Assembly (NCBI RefSeq): GCF_017654485.1
Contig: NZ_CP061093.1
Location: forward strand, 38,715 to 102,714
Length of the DNA: 64,000 bases
Direction of reading: 5' to 3'
DNA from: Roseomonas marmotae
GTDB lineage: Bacteria > Pseudomonadota > Alphaproteobacteria > Acetobacterales > Acetobacteraceae
This document shows, piece by piece, positions 1 through 7,678 of this stretch. The position numbers were made by a program, and so were the translations under genes. Numbering within the stretch: the stretch's first letter is position 1; each line of letters opens with the position of its first letter. The notes below the pieces were generated by a model that had not been told where the DNA came from, ran no database searches, and saw nothing but the letters and a program-made list of their open reading frames with translations.

Positions 1-449
1 CCATCGACATTGTTGTCGCCCAGGGTGCCGAGCGGCAGGCCATCGGCGCCGAGCTTCACGCCCTGCAGATAGTAGCCCCCGGCATTGACCAGGTTCCCGT
101 TGGCGTCCGGGCGGAAGGAGCCCGCACGGGTAGCGAGATATTTGCCGTTGCTGCCCGGGGTTTCGTTCACCACCAGGAAGCCGTTTCCATTGACGGCGAT
201 ATCGGTATCGACGCCGGTACTCTGCACCTGGCCGAGCTTTGTGATCTCCACCCGGTTATGCGCGGCGGTGCCGGCCAGCGCCGAGCTGCCATGGCTGGAG
301 CCTTCCAGCACCAGGCTCTCGAACTGTGTATCGATCCGCTTGTAGCCAACAGTGGAGCTGTTGGCGATGTTGTTGGAAATGCCGGAGAGCTTCGTGGCCT
401 GGGCATTCAGGCCCGAGACGCTGGTCCGGAGAGCGTTGATGGCCGTCAT
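1..449 (-). CDS. flgE: Flagellar hook protein FlgE (N-terminal part, cut by window edge)
   Basis: Subunit of the flagellar hook, exported by the flagellar type III system. From the ATG at 449 the reading frame stays open for 149 codons to the window edge. The N-terminus has the rod/hook signature SGISNNIANSSTVGYKR at about residues 22-38, followed by a D1-type stretch with NGNGFLVVNETPG and TRAGSFRPDANGNLVNAGGY. The phrase TRAGSF...G.L is typical of FlgE/FlgG-type proteins. FlgF or FlgG would look similar over this span, but complete flgF and flgG genes lie elsewhere in the window. The C-terminus is missing, so hook versus another rod-family protein rests on the N-terminal match and on motB and a FliK-like gene lying just upstream on the same strand. 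Confidence 0.85.
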   Translation of the reverse strand, partial: MTAINALRTSVSGLNAQATKLSGISNNIANSSTVGYKRIDTQFESLVLEGSSHGSSALAGTAAHNRVEITKLGQVQSTGVDTDIAVNGNGFLVVNETPGSNGKYLATRAGSFRPDANGNLVNAGGYYLQGVKLGADGLPLGTLGDNNVD

Positions 450-606
450 CGGCGATCCCTGCGGTGGTTGCATGTCACGGAAGTGACGATCTGGGGAAAT
501 GGCGGGCGCGTGCTCCGCCGCTTGAGGTCAGGCTCGGGGCAGGCGGGCCCGTTTCGGGCAGGTCCGGCGCCGGCTTCTGCCGGAGGGCCGGGGCAGTGCG
601 GAGGTG

Positions 607-1515
607 TCATCGGCGCGGCTCCGCGGCGGCGCGTTGCGTGACGAGGCCGGCGCGCATCACCGTAATGGCGATGCGGCGATTGCGGGGGTCGTTCGGCGCC
701 TCCCGCAACAGCGGTTCGACCGAGGATTTTCCCTCGATCCGGTGCATCCGCGCCGCCGGCACGCCCTCCTGCTCCAGCACCCGGCGCGCGCTGTTGGCGC
801 GGTCGCTGGACAGTTCCCAGTTGCCATAGGCGCCGCGGGAGAAGGCCTGCCCATCCGTGTGGCCGGCCACCACCACCGCGTTCGGCACCGTGGCCAGGAT
901 GCCGCCCAGCACATGCAGGATACGAGCGAGGCGCGGGGTCGGCTCGGTGGCGCCGGCGGCGAACATGGGCGCGCCGTCGCGATCGAAGATCTGCAGCCGC
1001 AGCCCTTCCGACGTCATCTCGACGCGCAGATTCTGTACGAAGTCGCGCAGCGTGCCATCCGTCGTGCCGAGCTGCCGCTCCAGCTCCGCCTTCATGGCTT
1101 CCAGCCTCTGGCGGTCGATCGGGTCGCGCAACCCGCCATCCTGAGCGGCGGCGGCCTCGGCTGCCTCACCGTTATTCGCGGACTCCCCGCCATCGCTGTC
1201 CCGCCGCAGCCCGCCCTCACTGACGGTGGTCAGTGGATCGGTGCGGGATTCCCCGGCGACCAGCATGGAGGTGCCGCCGCTCAGCACGCCGTTGCCGGCC
1301 GGCAGATCAAGAATGCTGGATGCGTTGAAGAACTGGGCGATGCCGTCGCGCTGCGCCTCGGTGGTGGAGGAGAGCAGCCACATGACCAGGAAGAAGGCCA
1401 TCATCGCCGTGACGAAATCGGCGTAGGCGATCTTCCACTGGCCGCCATGATCCTCGTCACGCGCCACGTGGTGCCTCTTGACGATGATCCGACGCTTGTC
1501 GTTCTCGGCGCTCAT
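607..1515 (-). CDS. motB: Flagellar motor stator protein MotB
   Basis: Stator subunit that couples ion flow to rotation and anchors the motor to peptidoglycan. It has 302 residues. The N-terminus is basic. One membrane helix (about 29-50) includes YADFVTAMMAFFLVMWLLSS, with the conserved ion-binding Asp at residue 33. A linker follows, then a C-terminal OmpA-like peptidoglycan-binding domain (about 165-295) with the typical VVAGHTDGQ and LSSDRANSARRVLEQEGV segments. The motif TGCGAAAAATCT lies on the coding strand about 46 bp before the ATG. Its partner motA is 12 kb away, an unusual separation. Confidence 0.95.
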   Translation of the reverse strand: MSAENDKRRIIVKRHHVARDEDHGGQWKIAYADFVTAMMAFFLVMWLLSSTTEAQRDGIAQFFNASSILDLPAGNGVLSGGTSMLVAGESRTDPLTTVSEGGLRRDSDGGESANNGEAAEAAAAQDGGLRDPIDRQRLEAMKAELERQLGTTDGTLRDFVQNLRVEMTSEGLRLQIFDRDGAPMFAAGATEPTPRLARILHVLGGILATVPNAVVVAGHTDGQAFSRGAYGNWELSSDRANSARRVLEQEGVPAARMHRIEGKSSVEPLLREAPNDPRNRRIAITVMRAGLVTQRAAAEPRR

Positions 1516-1560
1516 GCGGCGGGGTAATCCGGGCTGATGCTGGTTCGCAGCCTATACCGG

Positions 1561-1572
1561 AGATTTTTCGCA
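1561..1572 (-). promoter_or_regulatory. TGCGAAAA-type motif upstream of motB
   Basis: Reads TGCGAAAAATCT on the minus strand, ending about 45 bp before the motB ATG. It is one of a set of near-identical motifs found before flagellar genes in this window. Function inferred from recurrence only. Confidence 0.4.
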
Positions 1573-1573
1573 T

Positions 1574-2287
1574 TCAAGGGCGTTGATCCTCGCCACGGTG
1601 CCTCACCGTCAGGCTGCCCGACAGCGCCAGGCGGTGCAGCACGGCCTCGAAGGCCTCCTCGAGCTCCGCCACCATGGCAGGCGGCAGCCTGCGGACGGTC
1701 TCCAGCACCGCGTCCAGCCGCCGTTCCTCCAGCCGCCCGCGCAGTTCGATGCGCCCGCTGACAGGCAATGCAAGGCGGATGGCGAAGGCCCCTCGTCCGG
1801 CCTGGTTGCCGCCGGTGGCGCCTGGCGGCCTCACGCGGTCGGGGCGCCAGAAAAGGTCGATCCAGGCCAGGCCCTCGCCGCTCCGCAACGGCAGCCGCTG
1901 CCCGGCCCAGAAGGCCGCCTCCCCCAGCGAGGCCGGCGGCTGTGGCGCGCCACCCAGCAGAGTCAGCATCGCCTTCCGCGGCAGATGCAGCGCCTCGCCC
2001 AGACGGGCCAGACGCTCCTCGCCCAGCCAGAGGCCGGGATCCGGCCGCAGCGCCGCCAGGGCCAGGGGCAGGACCAAGCCGGCCCCGCCGCCCGGCAGCA
2101 GCGCCTCCAGCCCCGGCAGCGCGGGGGGCGGCGCCAGGAGGCGTGCCTCCCCCTGCTCCTCCGCAGGGCTGCCGCGTGGCGGCACATGGCCCACGGCACG
2201 TGCCGCCGCGGCATAGCCTGCCTCAGCCTCCCGCCCCGGCGCGCCGGGGCGGAAGACGGGGTCGATGGGCGCCACCTCCCCGTCCAT
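1574..2287 (-). CDS. FliK-like hook-length control protein (tentative)
   Basis: 237 residues. It begins two bases after the fliG stop codon, so it is almost certainly cotranslated with fliG. The first half is rich in Pro, Ala, Gly and Leu with no domain I recognise. The C-terminal ~80 residues (FAIRLALPVSGRIELRGRL...RLDAVLETV..LP..MVAELEEAFEAVL..LALSGSLTVRH) have the alternating strand and helix pattern of alphaproteobacterial FliK-type C-terminal domains, which end in a Gly-Ser-Leu-x-hydrophobic strand. The place next to flgE and motB fits a hook-length or export-specificity role. This is a fold-level impression, not a firm family match; it could equally be a lineage-specific flagellar protein. 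Confidence 0.45.
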   Translation of the reverse strand: MDGEVAPIDPVFRPGAPGREAEAGYAAAARAVGHVPPRGSPAEEQGEARLLAPPPALPGLEALLPGGGAGLVLPLALAALRPDPGLWLGEERLARLGEALHLPRKAMLTLLGGAPQPPASLGEAAFWAGQRLPLRSGEGLAWIDLFWRPDRVRPPGATGGNQAGRGAFAIRLALPVSGRIELRGRLEERRLDAVLETVRRLPPAMVAELEEAFEAVLHRLALSGSLTVRHRGEDQRP

Positions 2288-2289
2288 GG

Positions 2290-3333
2290 CTAGCCGGCAG
2301 TGCCGATCTCATCCTCTTCAAGGATGAAGATGCGGCCCTCATCGGCCAGGCGCTTGGCGATGGTGATGATGTCGGTCTGCGCCTCCTCGACCGCCTTGCG
2401 CCGCTGCGCCGGCATGTTCTCGATCTCGTCGCGCATCATGGTGGCGGCGCGTTCGGACATGCTGGCCAGGAACAGTTCGCGCAGCTCCAGGCTGGCGGCG
2501 GTCAGGGCCACCTGCAGCCTGTCGGCCGGGCATTCCGCCACCAGCGTGGCGAAGGTGGTGCGATCGACGCGGATCAGGTCGTCGAAGGTGAACATGATGC
2601 GGCGGATGCGGCTGGCGGCATGTGGCTCGCGCACCTCGATGTGCTTCATCAGATGCTCGACCAAGCCCTTGTCGGCGCGGTTCATGATCTCCGCCACGAT
2701 CTGAGAGCTGTCGCGCTCGTAGCTGCGGTTGAGGTTGGTGATGAATTCCTTCTGCAACGTCTGCTCGATATCCTGCAGCACGCCCTTCTGGATGCTGTCC
2801 ATCCGCACCATACGCAGCACGATCTCGTCCACCGAGGCCTCGGGCAGCAGCGCCAGCACACGCGCCGCATGCGCGGCCGGCAGCTTCGCCAGAATCACCG
2901 CCGCGGTCTGCGCCAGCTCGGTCCGCAGATAGGTCGCCAGCACCTCCGGCGAGATATTCGCCAGTTTCTCCCACATGGTCTTGCCCTCGGGACCACGGAT
3001 CTCGTCCATGATCTCGCTGACCTTCTCGCTCGGCAGCAGGCGCTTCAGCAGGCGCTCGGTGGTCTCGGCGGTGCCGAAGACAGTGCCGGTGCGGCCGACC
3101 TCGGCGCGGAAGCGCATGATCACGCGCTCGACCGTGTCGATATCCACCTTGCCCAGATGGGCCATGGCGCGGCTGACGCGGCGGATCTCCTGTTCCTCCA
3201 GCCGGCCGAACAGAGTCTGGATGCGGTCCTCATCCAGCGTCATGAACAGCACGGCCACATCGGCCAGCGGATCGATCTTGGCGGGGGGTGCGTCCACCGG
3301 ACGGATGGCGCGGCGCGCCTCGGGGGCTCTCAT
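2290..3333 (-). CDS. fliG: Flagellar motor switch protein FliG
   Basis: Rotor/C-ring protein that links the MS ring to FliM/FliN and meets the stator. 347 residues, normal length. The FliG N domain starts near residue 22 (LADVAVLFMTLDEDRIQTLFGRLEEQEI). The middle domain carries the usual EHPQ motif in altered form, ELAQ, within RTELAQTAAVILAKL. The C-terminal torque helix DRTTFATLVAECPADRLQVAL leads into ELRELFLASMSERAATMMRDEIE. The ATG overlaps the stop codon of the preceding 95-residue gene (ATGA). The second gene downstream is motB. Confidence 0.95.
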   Translation of the reverse strand: MRAPEARRAIRPVDAPPAKIDPLADVAVLFMTLDEDRIQTLFGRLEEQEIRRVSRAMAHLGKVDIDTVERVIMRFRAEVGRTGTVFGTAETTERLLKRLLPSEKVSEIMDEIRGPEGKTMWEKLANISPEVLATYLRTELAQTAAVILAKLPAAHAARVLALLPEASVDEIVLRMVRMDSIQKGVLQDIEQTLQKEFITNLNRSYERDSSQIVAEIMNRADKGLVEHLMKHIEVREPHAASRIRRIMFTFDDLIRVDRTTFATLVAECPADRLQVALTAASLELRELFLASMSERAATMMRDEIENMPAQRRKAVEEAQTDIITIAKRLADEGRIFILEEDEIGTAG

Positions 3334-3617
3334 CGGTCGGTGCTCCGGACAGGCGGAGTGAGGAGGGGGGTGAGGAGCGCGGCGAGCATGGCCACCACCT
3401 CGGGCGGCGCCACGCCTCCGGGGGCGATGCGCGCCAGTTGCTCCGGCAGATCGGCGCCGGCCGGGATGGAGAGCTGCTGGGCCCCGGCGATGGCGGAGAG
3501 GCGCTCCTCCAGCACCGCCAGCGCCACGGGAGGCGGGGCAGGCTGCCGCGCCGCCGCCCAGCGCAGGGCGGCGGCCAGGCGGCGCTTGCGGCGGATGCGG
3601 CGCGATGTCCCGCTCAT
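3330..3617 (-). CDS. Small unknown protein between fliP and fliG
   Basis: 95 residues. Its ATG overlaps the fliP stop and its own stop overlaps the fliG ATG, both as ATGA, so it is translationally coupled on both sides and very likely real. The start is strongly basic (MSGTSRRIRRKRRLAAALRW). A Pro-rich and helical remainder follows, with PEVVAMLAALLTPLLTPP near the C-terminus. No signal peptide or clear membrane segment. I do not recognise a family. Position suggests an accessory protein of export gate or C-ring assembly; that is inference. Confidence 0.65.
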   Translation of the reverse strand: MSGTSRRIRRKRRLAAALRWAAARQPAPPPVALAVLEERLSAIAGAQQLSIPAGADLPEQLARIAPGGVAPPEVVAMLAALLTPLLTPPVRSTDR

Positions 3618-4399
3618 GTCGAGAAGCCCCGCGTCAGCGCGCCCGCCACCAGCGCCCAGCCGTCGATCAGCACGAAGAAGATCAGCTTGAAGGGCAGGCT
3701 GACCACCGAGGGCGGCAGCATCATCATGCCCATTCCCATCAGCACCGAGCTGATGGCCATGTCGATCGCCAGGAAGGGCAGGAAGAGCAGGAAGCCGATC
3801 TGGAAGGCCTTGGTCAGTTCCGAGACCAGGAAGGCGGCCGCCAGGATATGCAGCGGCACCTCCGCCCGCTGCCCGCGCGGCAGCGGGGCCGTGAGGGCGC
3901 CGGCAGGCGGCTTCCATTTGGCGATGTCGATGAAGAGCATCAGCTCCTGCTCCCGCACATTCGCCTCCATGAAGTCCCGGAAGGGACGGATGGCGCGTTC
4001 GGCGGCCTGTTCCTCGGTGATGCTGCCTTCGATCAGCGGGCGTCCCGCATCATCCCAGCTCCGCTCCAGCACCGGCGCCATGACGAAGGCGGCGAGAAAC
4101 AGGGAGAGGGAGACGATGACCGTGTTCGGCGGCGACTGCTGCAACCCCAGCGCGGTGCGCAGCATGGAGAGCACGACGACGATGCGGGTGAAGGCGGTCG
4201 CCACCACCAGGATGCCCGGCGCCACGGCCAGCAGCGTGGTGATGACGATCAGCCCGACGACATTGGTCGTCAGGCTCTGCCCGCCGCTGGCCACGGCATT
4301 GGCGCCCTGCGGCCCAAGGCTGAGCGAGACGCTCTGCGCCAGGGCCGGCGGCGCGGCCAGCAGCAGCACCGCCAGCGGCGCGATGAGGGGACGCGGCAT
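3614..4399 (-). CDS. fliP: Flagellar export gate protein FliP
   Basis: Core channel subunit of the flagellar type III export gate, in the inner membrane. 261 residues when started at the ATG at 4399. That start gives a clean signal peptide (MPRPLIAPLAVLLLAAPPALAQ), as is usual for FliP; an upstream ATG would add a Pro/Arg/Ser-rich extension that hides it. Characteristic stretches: TTLLAVAPGILVVATAFTRIVVVLSMLRTALGLQQSPPN, then RPFRDFMEANVRE, then FQIGFLLFLPFLAIDMAISSVLMGMGMMMLPPSVVSLPFKL. It follows fliN after 28 bases. FliQ and FliR are not in the window. Confidence 0.95.
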   Translation of the reverse strand: MPRPLIAPLAVLLLAAPPALAQSVSLSLGPQGANAVASGGQSLTTNVVGLIVITTLLAVAPGILVVATAFTRIVVVLSMLRTALGLQQSPPNTVIVSLSLFLAAFVMAPVLERSWDDAGRPLIEGSITEEQAAERAIRPFRDFMEANVREQELMLFIDIAKWKPPAGALTAPLPRGQRAEVPLHILAAAFLVSELTKAFQIGFLLFLPFLAIDMAISSVLMGMGMMMLPPSVVSLPFKLIFFVLIDGWALVAGALTRGFST

Positions 4400-4427
4400 T
4401 CTGCCGGTCTCTGTCAGGAACGGTCGG

Positions 4428-4715
4428 TCAGGCGGCGGATGAGACGATCTCGGTGATCGAGATCGAGAGCCGGCCGTCATCGGTGATCTGGATCTCGCCG
4501 CGCGCGATCAGCCGCTCATTGGCCAGCAGGTCCACCGGCTCCCCCACCTTCTTGTCGAATTCGATGACGGAGCCCCGGCTGAGATTGAACAACGCGGCCA
4601 TCGGCAGGCGCTTGTTACCCAGCACCACCTGCACATTGACGGGAATATCCATGATGCGCGGCTTGCGCTCGCTCAGGAACGGGTTGTCGCTGTCCAGGGG
4701 AAGTTCGCTGGTCAT
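4428..4715 (-). CDS. fliN: Flagellar motor switch protein FliN
   Basis: C-ring component that works with FliM and FliG in switching and helps cargo dock through FliH. 95 residues. A short N-terminal tail leads into the SpoA domain (about 22-90): DIPVNVQVVLGNKRLPMAALFNLSRGSVIEFDKKVGEPVDLLANERLIARGEI, an unmistakable FliN signature. The ATG overlaps the fliH stop by four bases (ATGA), so the two are coupled. Confidence 0.95.
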   Translation of the reverse strand: MTSELPLDSDNPFLSERKPRIMDIPVNVQVVLGNKRLPMAALFNLSRGSVIEFDKKVGEPVDLLANERLIARGEIQITDDGRLSISITEIVSSAA

Positions 4716-5389
4716 GGCTTGATCTCCTGCGAAGGCTCGGCGGGGGCGCGGGGCGCCTCCAGAATGGCGATGGCCTGTGCCGCCAGGACATCGGGACGAT
4801 AGACAAGGCCGCCGGAGACCCAGCTGGCCTCGGCGCTGCCGGGCGGCATGGCGGGCTCCGGCAGCAGCCGCAGGCGGGAAGGCGCATCCCCCGTCGGGGG
4901 GAACCCATCCCGCTGCAAGGCAGCCAGAGTTTCGGGATGGGCCGTCAGGAGGATGACATCCTCGCCGCGCATACTGACCGCCTCGGCCAGCATGGCCGCC
5001 ACCTCGGCCCCGGCGGCGCGCGCCAGCAGCTGCGGGAAGACGGCCTCCAGCGCCGCCACGACAGCGGCGCGGGCCTCGCCATCCATCACCCGGCGCTCCT
5101 CGGCGCGTTCGGCCAGCAGGCGCTCCAGCGCCTGGGCGGCCAGTTGCGCGCCCTGCGCGGCACGGCGGGACAATTCGTCTTCCAGCCGCGCCGCCGCCGC
5201 GGCCTCCGCCTGCGCGGCGCCCTCGCCACGGCCCTGGGCCAGGCCCTCCTCATGGCCGCGGCGGCGGCCGGCCTCGAAGGCGGCGGCGCGCAGGCGCTCC
5301 TCCTCCCGCAGCCGGGCGGCGGAACCATCCTCCCCCGCCAGCAGGGCGCCCAGCGAGGGCGGCAGATAGGGGCGGGCCATCGGGGTCAT
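4712..5389 (-). CDS. fliH: Flagellar assembly protein FliH
   Basis: Regulator of the FliI export ATPase that links it to the C ring through FliN. 225 residues. An N-terminal tail is followed by a long Ala/Glu/Arg/Gln helix with the GxxxG-like pattern AGRRRGHEEGLAQGRGEGAAQAEA (about 38-61), the classic FliH coiled coil. The C-terminal domain has VAALEAVFPQLLARAAGAEVAAMLAEA and a later WVSGGLVYRPD. Sequence identity in this family is low, so the call leans on architecture and on its exact place between fliF and fliN, with four-base overlaps at both ends. The FliI ATPase gene is not in the window. Confidence 0.85.
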   Translation of the reverse strand: MTPMARPYLPPSLGALLAGEDGSAARLREEERLRAAAFEAGRRRGHEEGLAQGRGEGAAQAEAAAAARLEDELSRRAAQGAQLAAQALERLLAERAEERRVMDGEARAAVVAALEAVFPQLLARAAGAEVAAMLAEAVSMRGEDVILLTAHPETLAALQRDGFPPTGDAPSRLRLLPEPAMPPGSAEASWVSGGLVYRPDVLAAQAIAILEAPRAPAEPSQEIKP

Positions 5390-6984
5390 GCCGGCGCCCC
5401 TTCCTGGATCCAGGCCCGCACCACGGACAGAGCTTCCTCCGGCCGCGTGTCGATCAGTTCATTCAAGGCATTCAGGGAGGAGATGCGGATCTGGATATCC
5501 TGGCCCACCGTGGCGATGGCCTCCTCCATCGGATCCAGCGCCATGGCGGCTTCCGCGGCGGCGGCATCAGCGACGGCGAGGGCAGCGGCCAGGCGGCGCA
5601 GGCGGCTGCGGCGGCGCAGCAGGAACAGGATGGTGCCCAGGCTTCCCACCAGCAGCAGCCCGGCCACCAGCAGCTGGGCGTTGCTCATCCGCCATCCGCC
5701 CGGGTCGTCGGCGGAGGCGAGGCTGCCCGCGCCCTCATCGGGGATGAAGCGCAGGGTATCGACCGTCACGCGGTCGCCGCGCTTCTCGTCGAAGCCGACA
5801 GCCGAGCGCACGAGCGCCGCCAGCCGCTCCAGTTCCTCCCTGGGGCGTTCCTGCACTTCACCATCCGGCCCGGTCACGCCATCCACCACCACGGCAATGC
5901 TGACACGCTTCACCGCGCCCGGCTCGCGCGTCGTCTCCTCGACCTTCGAGGAAATCTCGTAGTTGATGGTCTCGTTGCTGCGCTGGGCGGTGCTGGCGCT
6001 CCGCTGCGCAGTGCCACCGGTCTGCTGGTTGGGCAGGTTCTGGCCGACCGTCACGGGCTGCTGGCCACGCCCGTCCTCGCTGCTCTCGGCCTCCGTCTGG
6101 CTCTGCCGGCCGCGCTCCACCTGCCCCATGGGGTCATAGGTTTCCGCCCGCGCGACGGTGCGCGCGCCCTCGATCTCCACCGCCGCCACGGTCCGTACCC
6201 TGCCGCGCCCGACAATGGGTTCCAGCAGGTCCAGCACCGCCTGGCGCAGCGCCTGTTCCTGCGCCTGCCGCAACTCGCCGATCCGCCCCGCCACGGCGCC
6301 GCTGCCGCCATCGGCCGCGAGGACGATGCCGGAGGGATCGACCACCGAGACATCCTCCTGCCGCAGCCGCGGCACGGCACCCGCCACCAGCAGCCGGATG
6401 GCGGAGGCCTGGGAGGCCCCGAGCCGCTGGCCGGTGGCGGTGATGACGGTGACGGAGGCGGTGGGCGGCGGCGCGTCGCGGGAGAAGCTCTCACGCTCCG
6501 GCAGCACGATATGGACGCGGGCGCTGCGCACCCCCTGCATGGTGATGATGGTGCGCGCCAGCTCCCCCTCCAGCGCCCGCACCCGCTGGATGCGCTGCAT
6601 GAAGGAGGTCATCTGCATCGGGTTCGCCTGGTCGAGCAGCTCGTAGCCGGCGCCGCCCTGGCGTGGCAGGCCCTCGCCGGCCAGCTGCATCCGCAGCCGC
6701 GCCACCTGCTCGGCCGGCACCAGCACCGTTCCGTCGCCGCGCGCCTCGACCGGCACCTTCATCTCTTCCAGCCGCGCGACGATGCGCCCGGCCTCCGAGG
6801 GCTCCAGCCCGGCATAGAGCAGCCCGTTGGTCGCCTGCGGCGCGCGGGCCACCAGCACCACGGCCAGGATGGCGGCGGCGGCCACCGCGGCCATCGCACC
6901 CAGCTTCACCGGGCCCAGCCGGGCCAGCGCGGGGCCGAGGGCGCCAAGGTCGAATCCGGGTCGGAGGGTGCTCACCTGCTGCAT
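5386..6984 (-). CDS. fliF: Flagellar MS-ring protein FliF
   Basis: Forms the MS ring in the inner membrane, the base on which the rotor and export gate assemble. 532 residues from the ATG at 6984; an in-frame ATG at 7011 would add nine residues. The first membrane helix (about 30-47) is AMAAVAAAAILAVVLVAR. The ring-building motifs include NGLLYAGLEPSEAGRIVARLEEMKVPVE and GGAGYELLDQANPMQMTSFMQRIQRVRALEGELARTI. A low-complexity Ser/Gln/Thr loop follows. The second helix (about 428-445) is followed by the FliG-binding tail with PEEALSVVRAWIQEG. It overlaps fliH by four bases. Confidence 0.95.
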   Translation of the reverse strand: MQQVSTLRPGFDLGALGPALARLGPVKLGAMAAVAAAAILAVVLVARAPQATNGLLYAGLEPSEAGRIVARLEEMKVPVEARGDGTVLVPAEQVARLRMQLAGEGLPRQGGAGYELLDQANPMQMTSFMQRIQRVRALEGELARTIITMQGVRSARVHIVLPERESFSRDAPPPTASVTVITATGQRLGASQASAIRLLVAGAVPRLRQEDVSVVDPSGIVLAADGGSGAVAGRIGELRQAQEQALRQAVLDLLEPIVGRGRVRTVAAVEIEGARTVARAETYDPMGQVERGRQSQTEAESSEDGRGQQPVTVGQNLPNQQTGGTAQRSASTAQRSNETINYEISSKVEETTREPGAVKRVSIAVVVDGVTGPDGEVQERPREELERLAALVRSAVGFDEKRGDRVTVDTLRFIPDEGAGSLASADDPGGWRMSNAQLLVAGLLLVGSLGTILFLLRRRSRLRRLAAALAVADAAAAEAAMALDPMEEAIATVGQDIQIRISSLNALNELIDTRPEEALSVVRAWIQEGAPA

Positions 6985-7011
6985 CGGTACCTGTCGTCCC
7001 GCTCTGACCAT

Positions 7012-7023
7012 CCATCTTTCGCA
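7012..7023 (-). promoter_or_regulatory. TGCGAAAG motif upstream of fliF
   Basis: Reads TGCGAAAGATGG on the minus strand, about 30 bases before the chosen fliF start. It is the shorter form of the recurring flagellar motif. It lies back to back with plus-strand copies that face fliL. Confidence 0.35.
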
Positions 7024-7083
7024 TATCCCCCCGCGGTCATAGAAGCCGTGGGCTTTGCGGTGCCAGACGTTTTTGGCATGGAA

Positions 7084-7141
7084 TGCGAAAGCGCATCGGG
7101 TTACATCTGCCGCCGCTGCTCTTGTCGCGCGAAAAATCGCA
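7084..7141 (+). promoter_or_regulatory. Two GCGAAA motifs upstream of fliL
   Basis: TGCGAAAGCGCA starts at 7084 and GCGCGAAAAATCGCA ends at 7141. Both lie on the fliL strand in the divergent fliF/fliL spacer; the second ends 20 bases before the fliL ATG. Recurrence at many flagellar starts is the only evidence of function. Confidence 0.4.
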
Positions 7142-7161
7142 TCTGCCGGGAGTTCCCCGCC

Positions 7162-7674
7162 ATGTCCGCCTCAATCATCGACCTTTCTGCGAAAAACCAA
7201 CGTAGGGGCGGCGGCCGTATGCTGCTCTTCTGCCTGGGAGCGCTGCTGCTCTTGGGCGGCGCCGGCACCGCTGCCTGGACCCTGGTGCCAGGCCTTCCCG
7301 ATTCCATGCGAAAAATTCTTCATTTCAGCATGGCTGCGGATGCCGGGGAGGAGGGCGCCCTGCCCCCCCTGGCCCGGCCCGTCTTCGTCGAGCTGCCGGA
7401 GATGACGCTGACCCTGCCCAATGCCGGCCGCCCACGTCAGCTGCGGCTGAAGCTGGCCATGGAGATGGTGCCCGACCCCGACCAGCCGTCGGAGCGGCTC
7501 AGTCCCCGCATCTATGACAGTCTGGTGCTCTATCTCCGCACGCTGCGGGACGGGGAACTCGACGGGGCTCTGGCCATGGACCGTCTGCGTGGCGACCTGC
7601 ACCGCCGCCTCGACCTGCTGCTGGGCGAGGGGCGGGTGCGGGATGTACTGATCACCGGCCTGGTCCTGGCCTGA
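7162..7674 (+). CDS. fliL: Flagellar basal body-associated protein FliL
   Basis: Membrane protein that surrounds the stators and supports torque. 170 residues. A short cytoplasmic start is followed by one membrane helix (about 20-40: GRMLLFCLGALLLLGGAGTAAW). The periplasmic domain has PVFVELPEMTLTLPN and the expected helix region SPRIYDSLVLYLRTLRDGELDGALAMDRLRGDLHRRLDLLLGEGRVRDVLITGLVLA, which matches the FliL C-terminus. The ATG at 7162 places the basic residues before the helix. It heads the plus-strand operon, with fliM four bases downstream. A TGCGAAAAAT copy also falls inside the coding region near 7307. Confidence 0.9.
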   Translation: MSASIIDLSAKNQRRGGGRMLLFCLGALLLLGGAGTAAWTLVPGLPDSMRKILHFSMAADAGEEGALPPLARPVFVELPEMTLTLPNAGRPRQLRLKLAMEMVPDPDQPSERLSPRIYDSLVLYLRTLRDGELDGALAMDRLRGDLHRRLDLLLGEGRVRDVLITGLVLA

Positions 7675-7678
7675 CGCC

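Noticed and set aside
1768..3690. Open frame of 640 codons on the plus strand opposite fliG and its neighbours
   Set aside because: It is the antisense shadow of minus-strand flagellar genes. It has Arg/Pro/Gly-rich composition, no family pattern and no ribosome site.
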